A stretch of 34,601 bases of DNA from Ilumatobacter sp. (GTDB taxonomy: Bacteria > Actinomycetota > Acidimicrobiia > Acidimicrobiales > Ilumatobacteraceae): assembly GCF_030065885.1 (NCBI RefSeq), contig NZ_JASJCS010000062.1, forward strand, positions 1 to 34,601, read 5' to 3'. The position numbers and the translations under genes were made by a program. Shown piece by piece: positions 8,134 through 20,067 of the stretch (positions are counted from its first letter, which is position 1; each line of letters starts with the position of its first letter). The notes under the pieces were generated by a model, which worked only from the letters and a program-made list of their open reading frames with translations, was not told the origin of the DNA and did not search any database.

Positions 8134-8607
8134 TCAACCGATCGGGATGTGCAGGCGTGTGCGCCAACGGTTCGGGTCGGGCTCACTGTCGGGGTCGGTG
8201 AGGTACTCCTCCCACACGCCGACCTCCCGCCTCGTCAGTCCCGCGTCGTCCAGCTCCTCGAGCACCGACCGGTAGGTCACCTCGAGCGTGTCGTAGGGAC
8301 CCTCGTGCGTTGCGACGACCGTGCGACCGCCGGGCACGTGGGAGGGCACGACCTCGCCGCGGGCGGTGAACTCCTCGCCGACGATCACGCCGGCTTCGAC
8401 GTCGACGACGTCGCCCGGCTCGGACGGGTAATACGCCATCGGGGGACTCATCGGCTCGACGCCGGCCTGCGCCAGCGCCTCGAACACCGACCCGTACGCC
8501 TGCTGGAAGAAGTCGGGGAGCTCGGCGACCGGCGCCCGTCCGGCCACGACGGCCGTGTGTTGTCGGTCGAGATGCACGATCTCGCCGTGACGAAGTGCTG
8601 TGCTCAT
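8134..8607 (-). CDS. GyrI-like / AraC effector-binding-domain protein
   Basis: 157 residues matching the stand-alone GyrI-like (SOUL-type alpha/beta) small-molecule-binding fold: an N-terminal strand, DFFQQAYGSVFEALAQAG, PPMAYY, a central VEAGVIVGEEF, GRTVVATHEGPYDTLEVTYR, and a C-terminal WEEYLTDP...LHIPIG with the conserved late acidic residues. Such proteins bind hydrophobic cations or drugs, or act as small hydrolases; none of this can be narrowed down here. ATG 8607 is supported by a GGAGG Shine-Dalgarno sequence 7 nt upstream, whereas the GTG at 8613 would sit too close to it. It is a single gene, 64 nt downstream of the methyltransferase gene on the same strand. Confidence 0.8.
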   Translation of the reverse strand: MSTALRHGEIVHLDRQHTAVVAGRAPVAELPDFFQQAYGSVFEALAQAGVEPMSPPMAYYPSEPGDVVDVEAGVIVGEEFTARGEVVPSHVPGGRTVVATHEGPYDTLEVTYRSVLEELDDAGLTRREVGVWEEYLTDPDSEPDPNRWRTRLHIPIG

Positions 8608-8671
8608 GGCCACACCTCCGCGATCCAGTGTGCGCCCGTTGCGCCCCGAACACCAGCGCGGCGCAGCGTGA

Positions 8672-9901
8672 TCAGCCGCGCACGGCGAGGAAGAGCGCCT
8701 TCAGGTACTCACCGTGCTCGAAGCCGATCGGGTGGTCGACGGGGTGGCCGGTGCGGCGGGTCACGTGGACGTCGAGACCGAGCGACCGTGCCGCGTCGAG
8801 CACCGCCGCGCCGAGCTGGTCGGCGCCGACCCGACTCGAACACGAGGCCTGCACGAACGTGCCGCCGGGGCGGACGAGCGGGAGACCGAGCCGGGCCAGC
8901 CGTGCGTAGGCAGCGACAGCTCGCGGCACCGCCGCCTGGTTCGAGGCGAACGAAGGTGGGTCGATGACGACGACGTCGTACCGCTCGTCATGTCGGCCGA
9001 GCTGCTCGAGCACGGCGAACGCGTCGCCGACCGTGCGGCGGACGGCGCAGCGTTGCACACGGCGCCGGTTCAACGCGAAGTTGCGCTCGGCGGCGTCGAG
9101 GGCCGGCGCCGACTGGTCGACGAGGTGGACCGATGCCGCACCGCCCGCCGCCGCAGCCAGGGAGAAGCCGCCGGTGCTGGCGAACACGTCCAGCACGTGC
9201 GCGCCGTCGGCGATCGCGCCGACCAGCGCCCGGTTGTCGCGCTGATCGAGGAAGTGGCCGGTCTTCTGGCCGCGCACGACGTCGGCCTCCATCAGCAGCC
9301 CGCGTTCGAGGAACCGAATCGGCGTCGCCGGTGGCCGACCGACCACCGTGTCGCCGTCGCGGAGGCCGAACGTCTCGCCGCTCGCGACGCCGCGGCCGAG
9401 CCGCACCACGACCCGCTCGGGGTCGACGAGCGCGACGAGCTGCTCGACGACGAGGCGCAGGTGCGGGAACCAGGCCGGCGAGTACAGCTTGACGACGAGC
9501 GTGCGGTCGTACCGATCGACGACGAGGCCCGGGAACGCGTCGTTCTCGCCGTGCACGCAGCGGAACGCCGTGGTCGCATCGTCGTCGATCAGCCCGCGCC
9601 GACGCTCGAGTGCCACCTCGAGGCGACCACGCCAGCACGCCGCGTCGATGGCGACCGGTGCGCCGGCGTGCAGCACCTTGACCCGGATCGGCGACGAGGG
9701 GTCCCAGAGACCGATCGCAGCGAACTTGCGCTTGCCATCGAAGATCACGGCGAGGTCGCCGGCCGCGCCCTCGTGACTGGTCGACGTGATCGAGCCGTCG
9801 TAGAGCCACGGGCTACCCCCGCGGATCTGGCGCAGCGCGTCGGCGGTGACCCGGACCGCGATCCGTCGCTCGCCGACCACCGGAAGCGCCTCGAGGCTCA
9901 C
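8672..9901 (-). CDS. Class I rRNA methyltransferase, RlmI-like (PUA + Rossmann)
   Basis: 409 residues. An N-terminal PUA domain (about 10-85) is followed by the RlmI-type linker motif GQKTGHFLDQRDNR (211-224), the SAM-binding VLDVFASTGGFSLAA (236-250) and the catalytic DPPSFA (314-319) plus CSS (354-356). RlmI makes m5C1962 in E. coli 23S rRNA; the same target is plausible but unproven here, so no symbol is given. The GTG at 9901 overlaps the upstream ATPase stop by 4 nt (GTGA), so translation is probably coupled. It is the last gene of the DUF3107-ArsA-ArsA-methyltransferase run. Confidence 0.88.
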   Translation of the reverse strand: MSLEALPVVGERRIAVRVTADALRQIRGGSPWLYDGSITSTSHEGAAGDLAVIFDGKRKFAAIGLWDPSSPIRVKVLHAGAPVAIDAACWRGRLEVALERRRGLIDDDATTAFRCVHGENDAFPGLVVDRYDRTLVVKLYSPAWFPHLRLVVEQLVALVDPERVVVRLGRGVASGETFGLRDGDTVVGRPPATPIRFLERGLLMEADVVRGQKTGHFLDQRDNRALVGAIADGAHVLDVFASTGGFSLAAAAGGAASVHLVDQSAPALDAAERNFALNRRRVQRCAVRRTVGDAFAVLEQLGRHDERYDVVVIDPPSFASNQAAVPRAVAAYARLARLGLPLVRPGGTFVQASCSSRVGADQLGAAVLDAARSLGLDVHVTRRTGHPVDHPIGFEHGEYLKALFLAVRG

Positions 9902-11040
9902 GAGAGGTGCCCGGCGAGCTCGCGGAGGTCCGCGATGTCGTTCACGTCTCGATCGAGCACCGGTGCACTGACCAGCAGCGGGCTCAACACCTCGAGCTCG
10001 GCACGCCGCTCGGCCTCTCGCGCGGCCACGACGGCGACGTCGTGGAACCGCGTGGCGACCTCGGTGAGCACGTCGCCGACCGTGTCGGGCGAGGCGTCGA
10101 TCGCAGCGCCCACCCGGTCGGCGAGCTCGCCGCGTGCCGCTCGCTCGAGCTTGCGGGCGCTCGTGGCGGCAGCGGGGCGGGTGAACGTCGACGGCAACAC
10201 CCGGTTCGCCACGATCGCCCCGAGGTGGTGCTCGCGGCGCACGAGCTCACGAGCGAGGTAGGCCGCCTCGTACGCGGGAGCGGCCTCGAGGGTGGAGACG
10301 ACGACGAACGTGGTGCGCGGATCGGCCAGCAGCTGCTCGACCTCGCGCGCGTGGTCGACGAAGCCACGCTCCATCGCCTGGAACAGCACGAAGAACTCGG
10401 CGATGTCCTCGAGGAAGCGGGAACCGAGCACGCGGTCGGCGACCTGGTAGAAGGGCCTCGACGCCACCGTGAACAGCCGCGAGCGGTACGGCACGGTCAG
10501 CCACTTCAGCAGGCGCGAACCGAAGAACTCCTTCATCCGGCCCGGTGCGTCGAGGATGTCGAGCGCGTTGCGCGACGGTGGGGTGTCGACGATGATCAGG
10601 TCGTACTCGCCCGACGAGTGCAGCTCGTGCAGGCGCTCCATCGCCAGGTAGTCGTGGCTGTGGACGAAGCGGCTCGTGATGTTCTGGTACAGCGGGTTCG
10701 CCAACACCGAATCGCGCACCTGCACGTCGGGTGCATGTCGCTCGATGAGCTCGTCCCAGCCGGCCTTCGTGTCGAGCATCGCGGCCCACAGCTCGCCGCG
10801 GGGCTCGATGTCGCCGAACGCCTCGTCGGGCACGCGAACGGCTTCGTTGCCGAGCCGGCCGACGCCGAGAGCGTCGGCCAGGCGGCGCGCCGGGTCGACG
10901 GTGAGCACCAGCACCCGGCCGCCGATCTCGGTGGCGGCGTCCACGGCGAGGGCCGCGGACGCCGTCGTCTTGCCGACACCGCCCGAACCGCAGACGAGCA
11001 CCATCTCCTTCGCTGCCAGGAGCGAGTGGAGGTCCCTCAT
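9898..11040 (-). CDS. ArsA/Get3-like P-loop ATPase (second of a pair)
   Basis: 380 residues. The deviant Walker A GSGGVGKTT is at 18-26, the switch-I-like TVDPARRLADALG near 47-59, and IIVDTPPS is the Walker B/switch II region. Arsenite-binding cysteines of classical ArsA and the internal duplication are absent, so this is not an arsenite pump ATPase. Adjacent ArsA-like ATPase pairs are conserved in Actinobacteria; in M. tuberculosis the Rv3679-Rv3680 pair forms a heterodimer. The ATG at 11040 overlaps the preceding ATPase stop by 4 nt (ATGA), which fits equimolar production of a complex. The client protein or substrate is unknown. Confidence 0.88.
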   Translation of the reverse strand: MRDLHSLLAAKEMVLVCGSGGVGKTTASAALAVDAATEIGGRVLVLTVDPARRLADALGVGRLGNEAVRVPDEAFGDIEPRGELWAAMLDTKAGWDELIERHAPDVQVRDSVLANPLYQNITSRFVHSHDYLAMERLHELHSSGEYDLIIVDTPPSRNALDILDAPGRMKEFFGSRLLKWLTVPYRSRLFTVASRPFYQVADRVLGSRFLEDIAEFFVLFQAMERGFVDHAREVEQLLADPRTTFVVVSTLEAAPAYEAAYLARELVRREHHLGAIVANRVLPSTFTRPAAATSARKLERAARGELADRVGAAIDASPDTVGDVLTEVATRFHDVAVVAAREAERRAELEVLSPLLVSAPVLDRDVNDIADLRELAGHLS

Positions 11041-11969
11041 GCGTCGAGCTCCTCCGCGAGCGCCTCGGCGACCAGGGCGACGACCCGGCGGCCCGTGGCG
11101 CGGGTGAACAACTCGGGGACGATCAGCATCGGCAGCCCATCGACCTCACCCGTCAGCCGTGCGAGGTGGCCGGCACCGACCTTCCGCCGCGCCTCGGTGA
11201 TGGTCGCGGCCTCGAGCACGGCTGCGCCCGCACGGCCGACCGCCTCGACGACCAGTGGACGGGCGTCGTCGAGCCGATCGACCACGACGGACTGGCGCCG
11301 GTCGAACAGGGCCGGGAGCACGCGGTTCGCGATCAGCACGCTCGCCGAGATGCCGGTCTCGTCGTCGAGGCGGTGGATCAGGGACAGCGACTCGGCGACC
11401 GGCATCTCCTCGGGCGTCGTCACGACGGCGACCCCCGTGGTCGCCTCGTCGCGCAACAGGTCGAGCATCCAGTCGGTCTGGTCGCGGACCAGCCCCACGT
11501 GCACGAGATCGCGGATGACCTTCGGAGCGCCGATCTGGGCGACGATGTGGCCCGATGCCTCGGCATCGACGACGACGCAGTCGTAGTGGCCCTCGCGGAC
11601 CTCGTAGCAGAGCTTGCCGACGGCCAGGATCTCCTTGACGCCCGGCGCAGCGTCGGCGACGAAGTCGAACGTTCGCGCCAGCGGTCTGATCTTGCCGAGG
11701 AACGGCACCCTGACGAACAGGCGGAGGTACTCGCGGAGGGCGTCCTCGGTGTTCATCGCCATCGCGAACAGGTTCGGCTCGAGCTCGCGTGGTTCGAACC
11801 CGAGCTCGGTCGCATCGAACGCGGCGGCGAGCGACCCTTTCGCATCCATCTCGCAGACGAGGATCCGGCGGCCCTGCCGGGCAGCGAGGTGAGCGAGCGC
11901 CGCTGCGACCGACGTCTTGCCGACGCCGCCCTTGCCGGTGACGAAGATGAGCCGACGGTCGAGGATCAC
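11037..11969 (-). CDS. ArsA/Get3-like P-loop ATPase (first of a pair)
   Basis: 310 residues from the GTG at 11969, directly before the conserved ILDRRLIFVTGKGGVGKTS (Walker A 12-20). The switch region reads CEMDAKGSLAAAF instead of the TVDPA form of its partner, and VVVDAEASGHI replaces the usual DTAPTGH. This division into two diverged subunits is what is seen in actinobacterial pairs. No upstream ATG fits and no Shine-Dalgarno sequence is visible, so the start is the best guess rather than proven. A 112-nt spacer separates it from DUF3107, and it overlaps the next ATPase by 4 nt. The arrangement implies a heteromeric ATPase. Confidence 0.87.
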   Translation of the reverse strand: MILDRRLIFVTGKGGVGKTSVAAALAHLAARQGRRILVCEMDAKGSLAAAFDATELGFEPRELEPNLFAMAMNTEDALREYLRLFVRVPFLGKIRPLARTFDFVADAAPGVKEILAVGKLCYEVREGHYDCVVVDAEASGHIVAQIGAPKVIRDLVHVGLVRDQTDWMLDLLRDEATTGVAVVTTPEEMPVAESLSLIHRLDDETGISASVLIANRVLPALFDRRQSVVVDRLDDARPLVVEAVGRAGAAVLEAATITEARRKVGAGHLARLTGEVDGLPMLIVPELFTRATGRRVVALVAEALAEELDA

Positions 11970-12081
11970 GTGCGGATACCGAGCAGCCCGGCGGGCCGGC
12001 GGCCGACCCCGGTGCGATGAGTGGGCATCGGCGAGCCCCGTCGGAACGGACCGACCGAGCCGCCCATCACCCCGGAGGGCA

Positions 12082-12312
12082 TCAGCCCCCGAAACCGATG
12101 CGGCGGTCGCCGTCGGCCGAACCGACCTCGACGTAGGCGAGCTTCGTGGCGGGCACCGCGATGTCGCGGCCACGCTTGTCGACGATCCACAGGACGTCGC
12201 TGGCGCCGGACAGTGCCGCCTCGACCTTCGACTTGAGATCGTCGCGCTCGGCGTCGTCCACCTCGACCGAGAGCTCACGAGGGGCCTGCGTCACACCGAT
12301 TCGTACGTCCAC
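12082..12312 (-). CDS. DUF3107 family small protein
   Basis: 76 residues, the normal family size: MDVRIGVTQAPRELSVEV at the start, IVDKRGRDIAVPATKLAYVE in the middle and a C-terminal RRIGFG. The family is found in Actinobacteria (M. tuberculosis Rv3208A/TB9.4 type) and has no assigned function that I know. The start is GTG 12312: TACCGT at 12320-12325 on the minus strand ends 7 nt before it, the leaderless pattern. It lies upstream of the two ArsA-like ATPases, and divergent from galK, with which it shares a 66-nt intergenic region. Confidence 0.85.
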   Translation of the reverse strand: MDVRIGVTQAPRELSVEVDDAERDDLKSKVEAALSGASDVLWIVDKRGRDIAVPATKLAYVEVGSADGDRRIGFGG

Positions 12313-12319
12313 GGCCAGC

Positions 12320-12325
12320 ACGGTA
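12320..12325 (-). promoter_or_regulatory. Candidate -10 element (TACCGT) for leaderless DUF3107
   Basis: On the minus strand TACCGT ends 7 nt before the GTG at 12312. It is the same hexamer and spacing as before the lipid kinase gene at 1785. No clear -35. Confidence 0.5.
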
Positions 12326-12366
12326 TCGGCGCTGCTCGCCGTTCCGCATCTCCTCCACGGGAACGC

Positions 12367-12372
12367 TAGGTT
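12367..12372 (+). promoter_or_regulatory. Candidate -10 element (TAGGTT) for leaderless galK
   Basis: TAGGTT ends 6 nt before the GTG at 12379. Only a weak -35 (TTCCGC at 12342-12347, 19-nt spacer) is seen. No operator like those at 23550-23618 is present, so galK may not share the transporter's control. Confidence 0.5.
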
Positions 12373-12378
12373 GCCGCC

Positions 12379-13511
12379 GTGAGCGCAGCCGAACGAGCGA
12401 CCGCCGCGCATCGCAGCCGCTGGGGCGATCCGGACTTCGTCGCCCGCGCACCGGGCCGCGTCAACCTGATCGGCGAGCACACCGACTACAACGAGGGGTT
12501 CACGCTGCCGATGGCGCTGCCGTTCGACACCGCCGTCGCGTTCAGCTCGGACGGGGACCAGCGGGCAGGACCCGCCACCATCGCCTCTGCGGGGTTCGGC
12601 GAGATCGTCATCGACCCGAACGGCGACCCGGCGAGCGTCGCGTCGTGGGCGCGCCACCTGGCCGGCGTCATCAGCCTCCTTGCCGAGCACGGCGTGCCGA
12701 CCGGAGGCTGGCGGGCGGCGGTCGACACCGACATCCCCACGGGCGCGAGCCTGTCGTCGTCGGCCGCGATCGAGGTGGCGGCGATCACGGCGCTGCTCCA
12801 TCGGGCCGGCGTCACGTGGGAGCCCATCGACGTCGCCCGCCTCGGCCAGCGCGTCGAGAACGAGGTGGTCGGCCTGCCGAGCGGCATCATGGACCAGTTC
12901 ATCTCGGCCGGGGCGGTCGAGGGCCATGCCAGCTTGATGGACTGCCGCCACCTGACGCTGACGCCAGCTCACATGCCGGCGGACGCGGTGGTCGCCGTGA
13001 TGGATACCGGCACCCGGCGCGTGCTCGCCGATGCCGCCTACGGAGATCGGCGGGCCGCGTGCGAACGCGTGGTCGCCGAGCTCGGCATCGCTTCGCTCCG
13101 CGACGCCACGCCGGCGACGATCGCCGCTGTCATGGACCCGGTCGACCGGCGCCGCGCCCACCACGTCGTCACCGAGAACCAGCGCACCGTCGACGCCGCG
13201 GCGGCGATGGGCGCGGGTGACGTCGTCGAGCTCGGTCGGTTGATGACCGAGAGCCACGAATCGCTCCGCCACGACTACGAGGTGTCGGGCCCGGGGCTCG
13301 ACGCGATCGTCCAGGTCGCCCATGGCGCGCCGGGCTGCCTCGGTGCCCGGATGACCGGTGGTGGGTTCGCCGGCTGCGCCGTGGCCCTCGTCCGGGCGGA
13401 CGACGCCGACCGGTTCGGCCGCGACGTCGTCGACCGGTACGACCACGACGGGTTGCGGGCACGGATCTGGATCTGCTCGCCGGCGGCCGGGGCGTCGGTG
13501 CTGGGAACTGC

Positions 13512-13515
<4 letters not shown>
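12379..13515 (+). CDS. galK: Galactokinase
   Basis: 378 residues with the three GHMP/galactokinase signatures: GRVNLIGEHTDYNEGF (26-41), the ATP-binding PTGASLSSSAA (120-130) and the catalytic-base region GIMDQF (169-174, D172), plus a C-terminal MTGGGFAGCAVALV. It phosphorylates alpha-D-galactose at C1 with ATP, the entry to the Leloir pathway; GalT is encoded on the opposite strand of the same island. The GTG start directly follows a -10-like TAGGTT with 6-nt spacing, so the message is probably leaderless. The stop overlaps the next gene by 4 nt (GTGA). Separation from the transporter operon on the other strand suggests independent control. Confidence 0.95.
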
Positions 13516-17076
<3,561 letters not shown>

Positions 17077-17937
17077 TCAGCCGGCCAGGTCGCGCAAGCG
17101 GGCGGCGAGGTCCTCGGGGATGACCGGGTTGAAGTACTCCTCCGATGCGATCTCGGCGGCGGCGATGAATCGATGGACGCCGGCCGAGCGCCACGGTGAG
17201 ACGATCTCGATGTTGAACCACGCGTCGTCGTAGCCGGTGGTGACGGTCGGACGCTGGTTGAGCCACATCATGTACGGCAACGGCTGGTCGTAGAGCCGAT
17301 CGAGCCGGGCGAAGATGTCGACGAGGAGCGAGGCGAGGCAATCGCGCTGGGCGTCGTCCATGTCGGGGAGCGCGCCGACGTGGTCCATCGGTGCGACCTC
17401 GAGCGCGACGGGGAACGTCGGTGCGTGCGGAACCCACGCCGACCACCCCTCGACCGAGGCGACGGCGCGCGGACCGGCGTCCACGTCGGGCTTCCAACCG
17501 CCCGCGAGCCGCCGTGACTGCCGGTTCGGCACGTGGTCGTACGCGTAGATCTGGCCGTGGGGGTGGGCGATCGTGGCGCCGACCTCGGGACCCCGGTTCT
17601 CGAAGACCAGCACGTAGTCCACGTCGTCGCGGCTCCCGAGCGACTCGGTGCGGTCGGCCCAGAGGTCGATCACCTTGCGGGCGCCCGGCGTGCCCAACGA
17701 GAAGAACGTGGCGTCGTGCTCCGACGTGTACAGCACGACCTCGCAGCGTTCGCCGTCCATCGCCGGCCAGCGGTTGGTGAACCAGTGCACGTCGTAGGGC
17801 TCGGGCGCCTCGAGGCCACCCACGCAGAACGGGCACCCCGACGACGGCAGGTTGGGGCGCTTCTGACGGGCCCCGACGACATGCACGACGGTGCCCATCG
17901 TCGGATCGACGCGCGTCTCGTGGCGAACATCACTCAT
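17077..17937 (-). CDS. galT: Galactose-1-phosphate uridylyltransferase
   Basis: 286 residues. The HIT-superfamily active site is HPHGQ (125-129; H127 would be the uridylylated nucleophile), with ENR (113-115) and a possible zinc pair CPFC (35-38). It exchanges UDP-glucose and galactose-1-phosphate. It is shorter than the E. coli enzyme (~348), as in the compact actinobacterial form. The ATG at 17937 has a GGGAG Shine-Dalgarno sequence about 6 nt upstream. It lies between the alpha-galactosidase (36 nt upstream) and lacZ. No galE is present in the window to regenerate UDP-glucose. Confidence 0.94.
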   Translation of the reverse strand: MSDVRHETRVDPTMGTVVHVVGARQKRPNLPSSGCPFCVGGLEAPEPYDVHWFTNRWPAMDGERCEVVLYTSEHDATFFSLGTPGARKVIDLWADRTESLGSRDDVDYVLVFENRGPEVGATIAHPHGQIYAYDHVPNRQSRRLAGGWKPDVDAGPRAVASVEGWSAWVPHAPTFPVALEVAPMDHVGALPDMDDAQRDCLASLLVDIFARLDRLYDQPLPYMMWLNQRPTVTTGYDDAWFNIEIVSPWRSAGVHRFIAAAEIASEEYFNPVIPEDLAARLRDLAG

Positions 17938-17973
17938 GGGACACTCCCTCGTGGATCTCGCGGCGCCGCGCCA

Positions 17974-20022
17974 TCACGCGGCGTCCCGAAGCTCGAACAG
18001 CAAGACGGATTCGGGGTGGAGCACCGGCGGCTGCAGTCCGCGCCGCATCAGCTGGTCACCCGAGATGACGACCTCCTCCGACATCCACTGCGGTCGCCGG
18101 CGCCCGAACTCCTTGGCGGAGTCGAGGTCGCCGAGCACTGCCACGCTGTATCGCCGCGCCGGGTCGAGACCGTCGAACCGCGCCGGCGCGGGCAGGGTGG
18201 CCGCCGACGGACCGAGTTGTACGTACGCGAACAGGGCGTGCGAGGCGGTGTCGTCGACGACGCCGTGCACGATCGCAGCGGGGTCGGGGTGGCTGACGCG
18301 GACGACGCGGCCGCCGTGCAGCAGCGGGCGGAGCCGTTTGTGCAGATCGATCGCCGCAGCCACCTGCTTGCGCTGGTCGGCGTCGGCATCCAGCAGGTTC
18401 CACTCGACGCCGAGATGGCCGAACAGAGCAGTTGCGGCGCGGAACCCCAGATCCTGACGGCGACCCGTCGTGTGGGCGCGCTCGGGGCCGATGTGGGCAC
18501 CCATGACCTCGGGCGGGAACAGCATGCTGAACCCGCGCTGGATGAGCTGCCGCTCGAGCGCGTCGTTGCAGTCGGAGGTCCAGATGCGATCGGTGCGACC
18601 GAGGATGCCGAGGTCGGCGCGTCCGCCACCCGACGCGCAGCTCTCGATCTCGAGCTGGGGATGGGCGGCGCGGAGCCGGTCGATCAACTCGTAGACGCCG
18701 AGGACGTGGCCGTGCGTGCCGGCCCGGCCGTGCCTCGATCCCTGGACGATGTCGCGGTTCATGTCCCACTTGAGGTAGGCGATCTCGTACTCGCGGAGGA
18801 GGGCGTCGAAGGCGCCGAAGAGGAAGTCGCGGACCTCGGGCCGGCCGAGGTCGAGCACCAGCTGCTGCCGGCCGAGCACCGGTTCGTAGCCGGTGGTCGT
18901 GAGCGTCCACTCGGGATGGGCCCGGTAGAGGTCGGAGTCGGGGTTGACCATCTCGGGCTCGACCCACAGCCCGAACTCCATCCCCAGCGAGCGGACGTGA
19001 TCGACGATCGGGGCGAGCCCGCTCGGCCAGACGGCGTCGCTCACCCACCAGTCGCCGAGGCCGGCGGTGTCGTCGCGCCGCCCGCCGAACCAGCCGTCGT
19101 CGAGAACGAACCGCTCGACACCGACGTCGGCCGCCACGTCGGCGAGCTGCTGGAGCGTGTCGAGGCGATGGTCGAAGTACACCGCCTCCCACGTGTTGAG
19201 GATCACCGGCCGTGGCCCGCTGCTCGGCAGGTGCCGCCGGGCGTGGGCGTGGAACGCCTGGCTCGCACCGCTGAGGCCGCGGTCGGACCAGGCCACCAAC
19301 ACGTCGGGGGCGGCGTAGGAGTCGCCCGGCGCGAGCTCGACCTCACCTGGCGCGAGCAGCTCGGCGAGCTGAACGTGGCGGTGCCCGTCGGGCAGGTGCT
19401 CGGCGGCGATCGTGTAGTTGCCGCTCCACGCGAGCTGCGCGCCCCACACCTCGCCGGACCGCTCGGAGAAACCCGACGAACCGGCGAACAGCGCGGGGAG
19501 CTGCGCGTGCGAGGTTCGGCCGGTTCGGTTCTCCACGAGGATCGAGCCCTCGAAGCTGGTCCGGCGAGGCTGGAACTCGCGGCACCATCGGCCGCCGAAG
19601 GTCATGACGTCGGTGCAGTGGGTCGGCATCGCGATCGACGGCGCGAGGCGGTGGACGACGTACGGCGACGAACCGGTGTTGCGGAGCTCGGCCGTGACGC
19701 GCAACACGTCGTCGACGTGCAGCGTCAGGGTCAGTTCGAGCTCGGCGACCCGATCGTCGAGCCGGAAGACGGCCGTCGCGGCGTCCGGGCGCTCGACCGC
19801 CGTGAGCCCGAACCGGGGAGACCACGCCGAGCCGTCGAGCCTCGCGCCGGCCACGCCCGGTCGCCCCGTGAAGCCGCTGGCCTCCTCGGCGACGAGCGCG
19901 ACCGGGACGGGTGTGTCGAGGGTGGCGTTGGCGACGGGCGGCGAGACGGCAGCCGGCTCGTACTCGTGGAGCGCAGGCCCGAGCGAGCCGATCTCGGGTA
20001 CGCCGCCGTCGTGCACCAGCAC
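17974..20022 (-). CDS. Alpha-galactosidase, glycoside hydrolase family 36
   Basis: 682 residues from GTG 20022. The N-terminal beta-supersandwich is followed by the catalytic barrel with VLDDGWFGGRRDD (307-319), WVEPEMVNPDSDLY, the nucleophile D420 in YLKWDMNRD and the acid/base D484 in WTSDCND; SCASGGGRAD matches too. It releases terminal alpha-galactose from melibiose or raffinose-type sugars. No signal peptide, so it is cytoplasmic. The start is uncertain: plausible N-terminal protein sequence (IDVVHLSSETLAVV) continues upstream to the permease stop at 20068 without any ATG, GTG or TTG, so a rare start such as ATC cannot be excluded. It follows the permease within the operon. Confidence 0.94.
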   Translation of the reverse strand: MLVHDGGVPEIGSLGPALHEYEPAAVSPPVANATLDTPVPVALVAEEASGFTGRPGVAGARLDGSAWSPRFGLTAVERPDAATAVFRLDDRVAELELTLTLHVDDVLRVTAELRNTGSSPYVVHRLAPSIAMPTHCTDVMTFGGRWCREFQPRRTSFEGSILVENRTGRTSHAQLPALFAGSSGFSERSGEVWGAQLAWSGNYTIAAEHLPDGHRHVQLAELLAPGEVELAPGDSYAAPDVLVAWSDRGLSGASQAFHAHARRHLPSSGPRPVILNTWEAVYFDHRLDTLQQLADVAADVGVERFVLDDGWFGGRRDDTAGLGDWWVSDAVWPSGLAPIVDHVRSLGMEFGLWVEPEMVNPDSDLYRAHPEWTLTTTGYEPVLGRQQLVLDLGRPEVRDFLFGAFDALLREYEIAYLKWDMNRDIVQGSRHGRAGTHGHVLGVYELIDRLRAAHPQLEIESCASGGGRADLGILGRTDRIWTSDCNDALERQLIQRGFSMLFPPEVMGAHIGPERAHTTGRRQDLGFRAATALFGHLGVEWNLLDADADQRKQVAAAIDLHKRLRPLLHGGRVVRVSHPDPAAIVHGVVDDTASHALFAYVQLGPSAATLPAPARFDGLDPARRYSVAVLGDLDSAKEFGRRRPQWMSEEVVISGDQLMRRGLQPPVLHPESVLLFELRDAA

Positions 20023-20067
20023 GACGGCGAGCGTCTCCGAGGAGAGATGGACGACGTCGATCGTGGA

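Noticed and set aside
9898..11969. Arsenite efflux operon (two ArsA-like ATPases)
   Set aside because: No ArsB, ArsC, ArsD or ArsR is nearby and the arsenite-binding cysteines are missing. The pair fits the actinobacterial Get3-like heterodimer instead.
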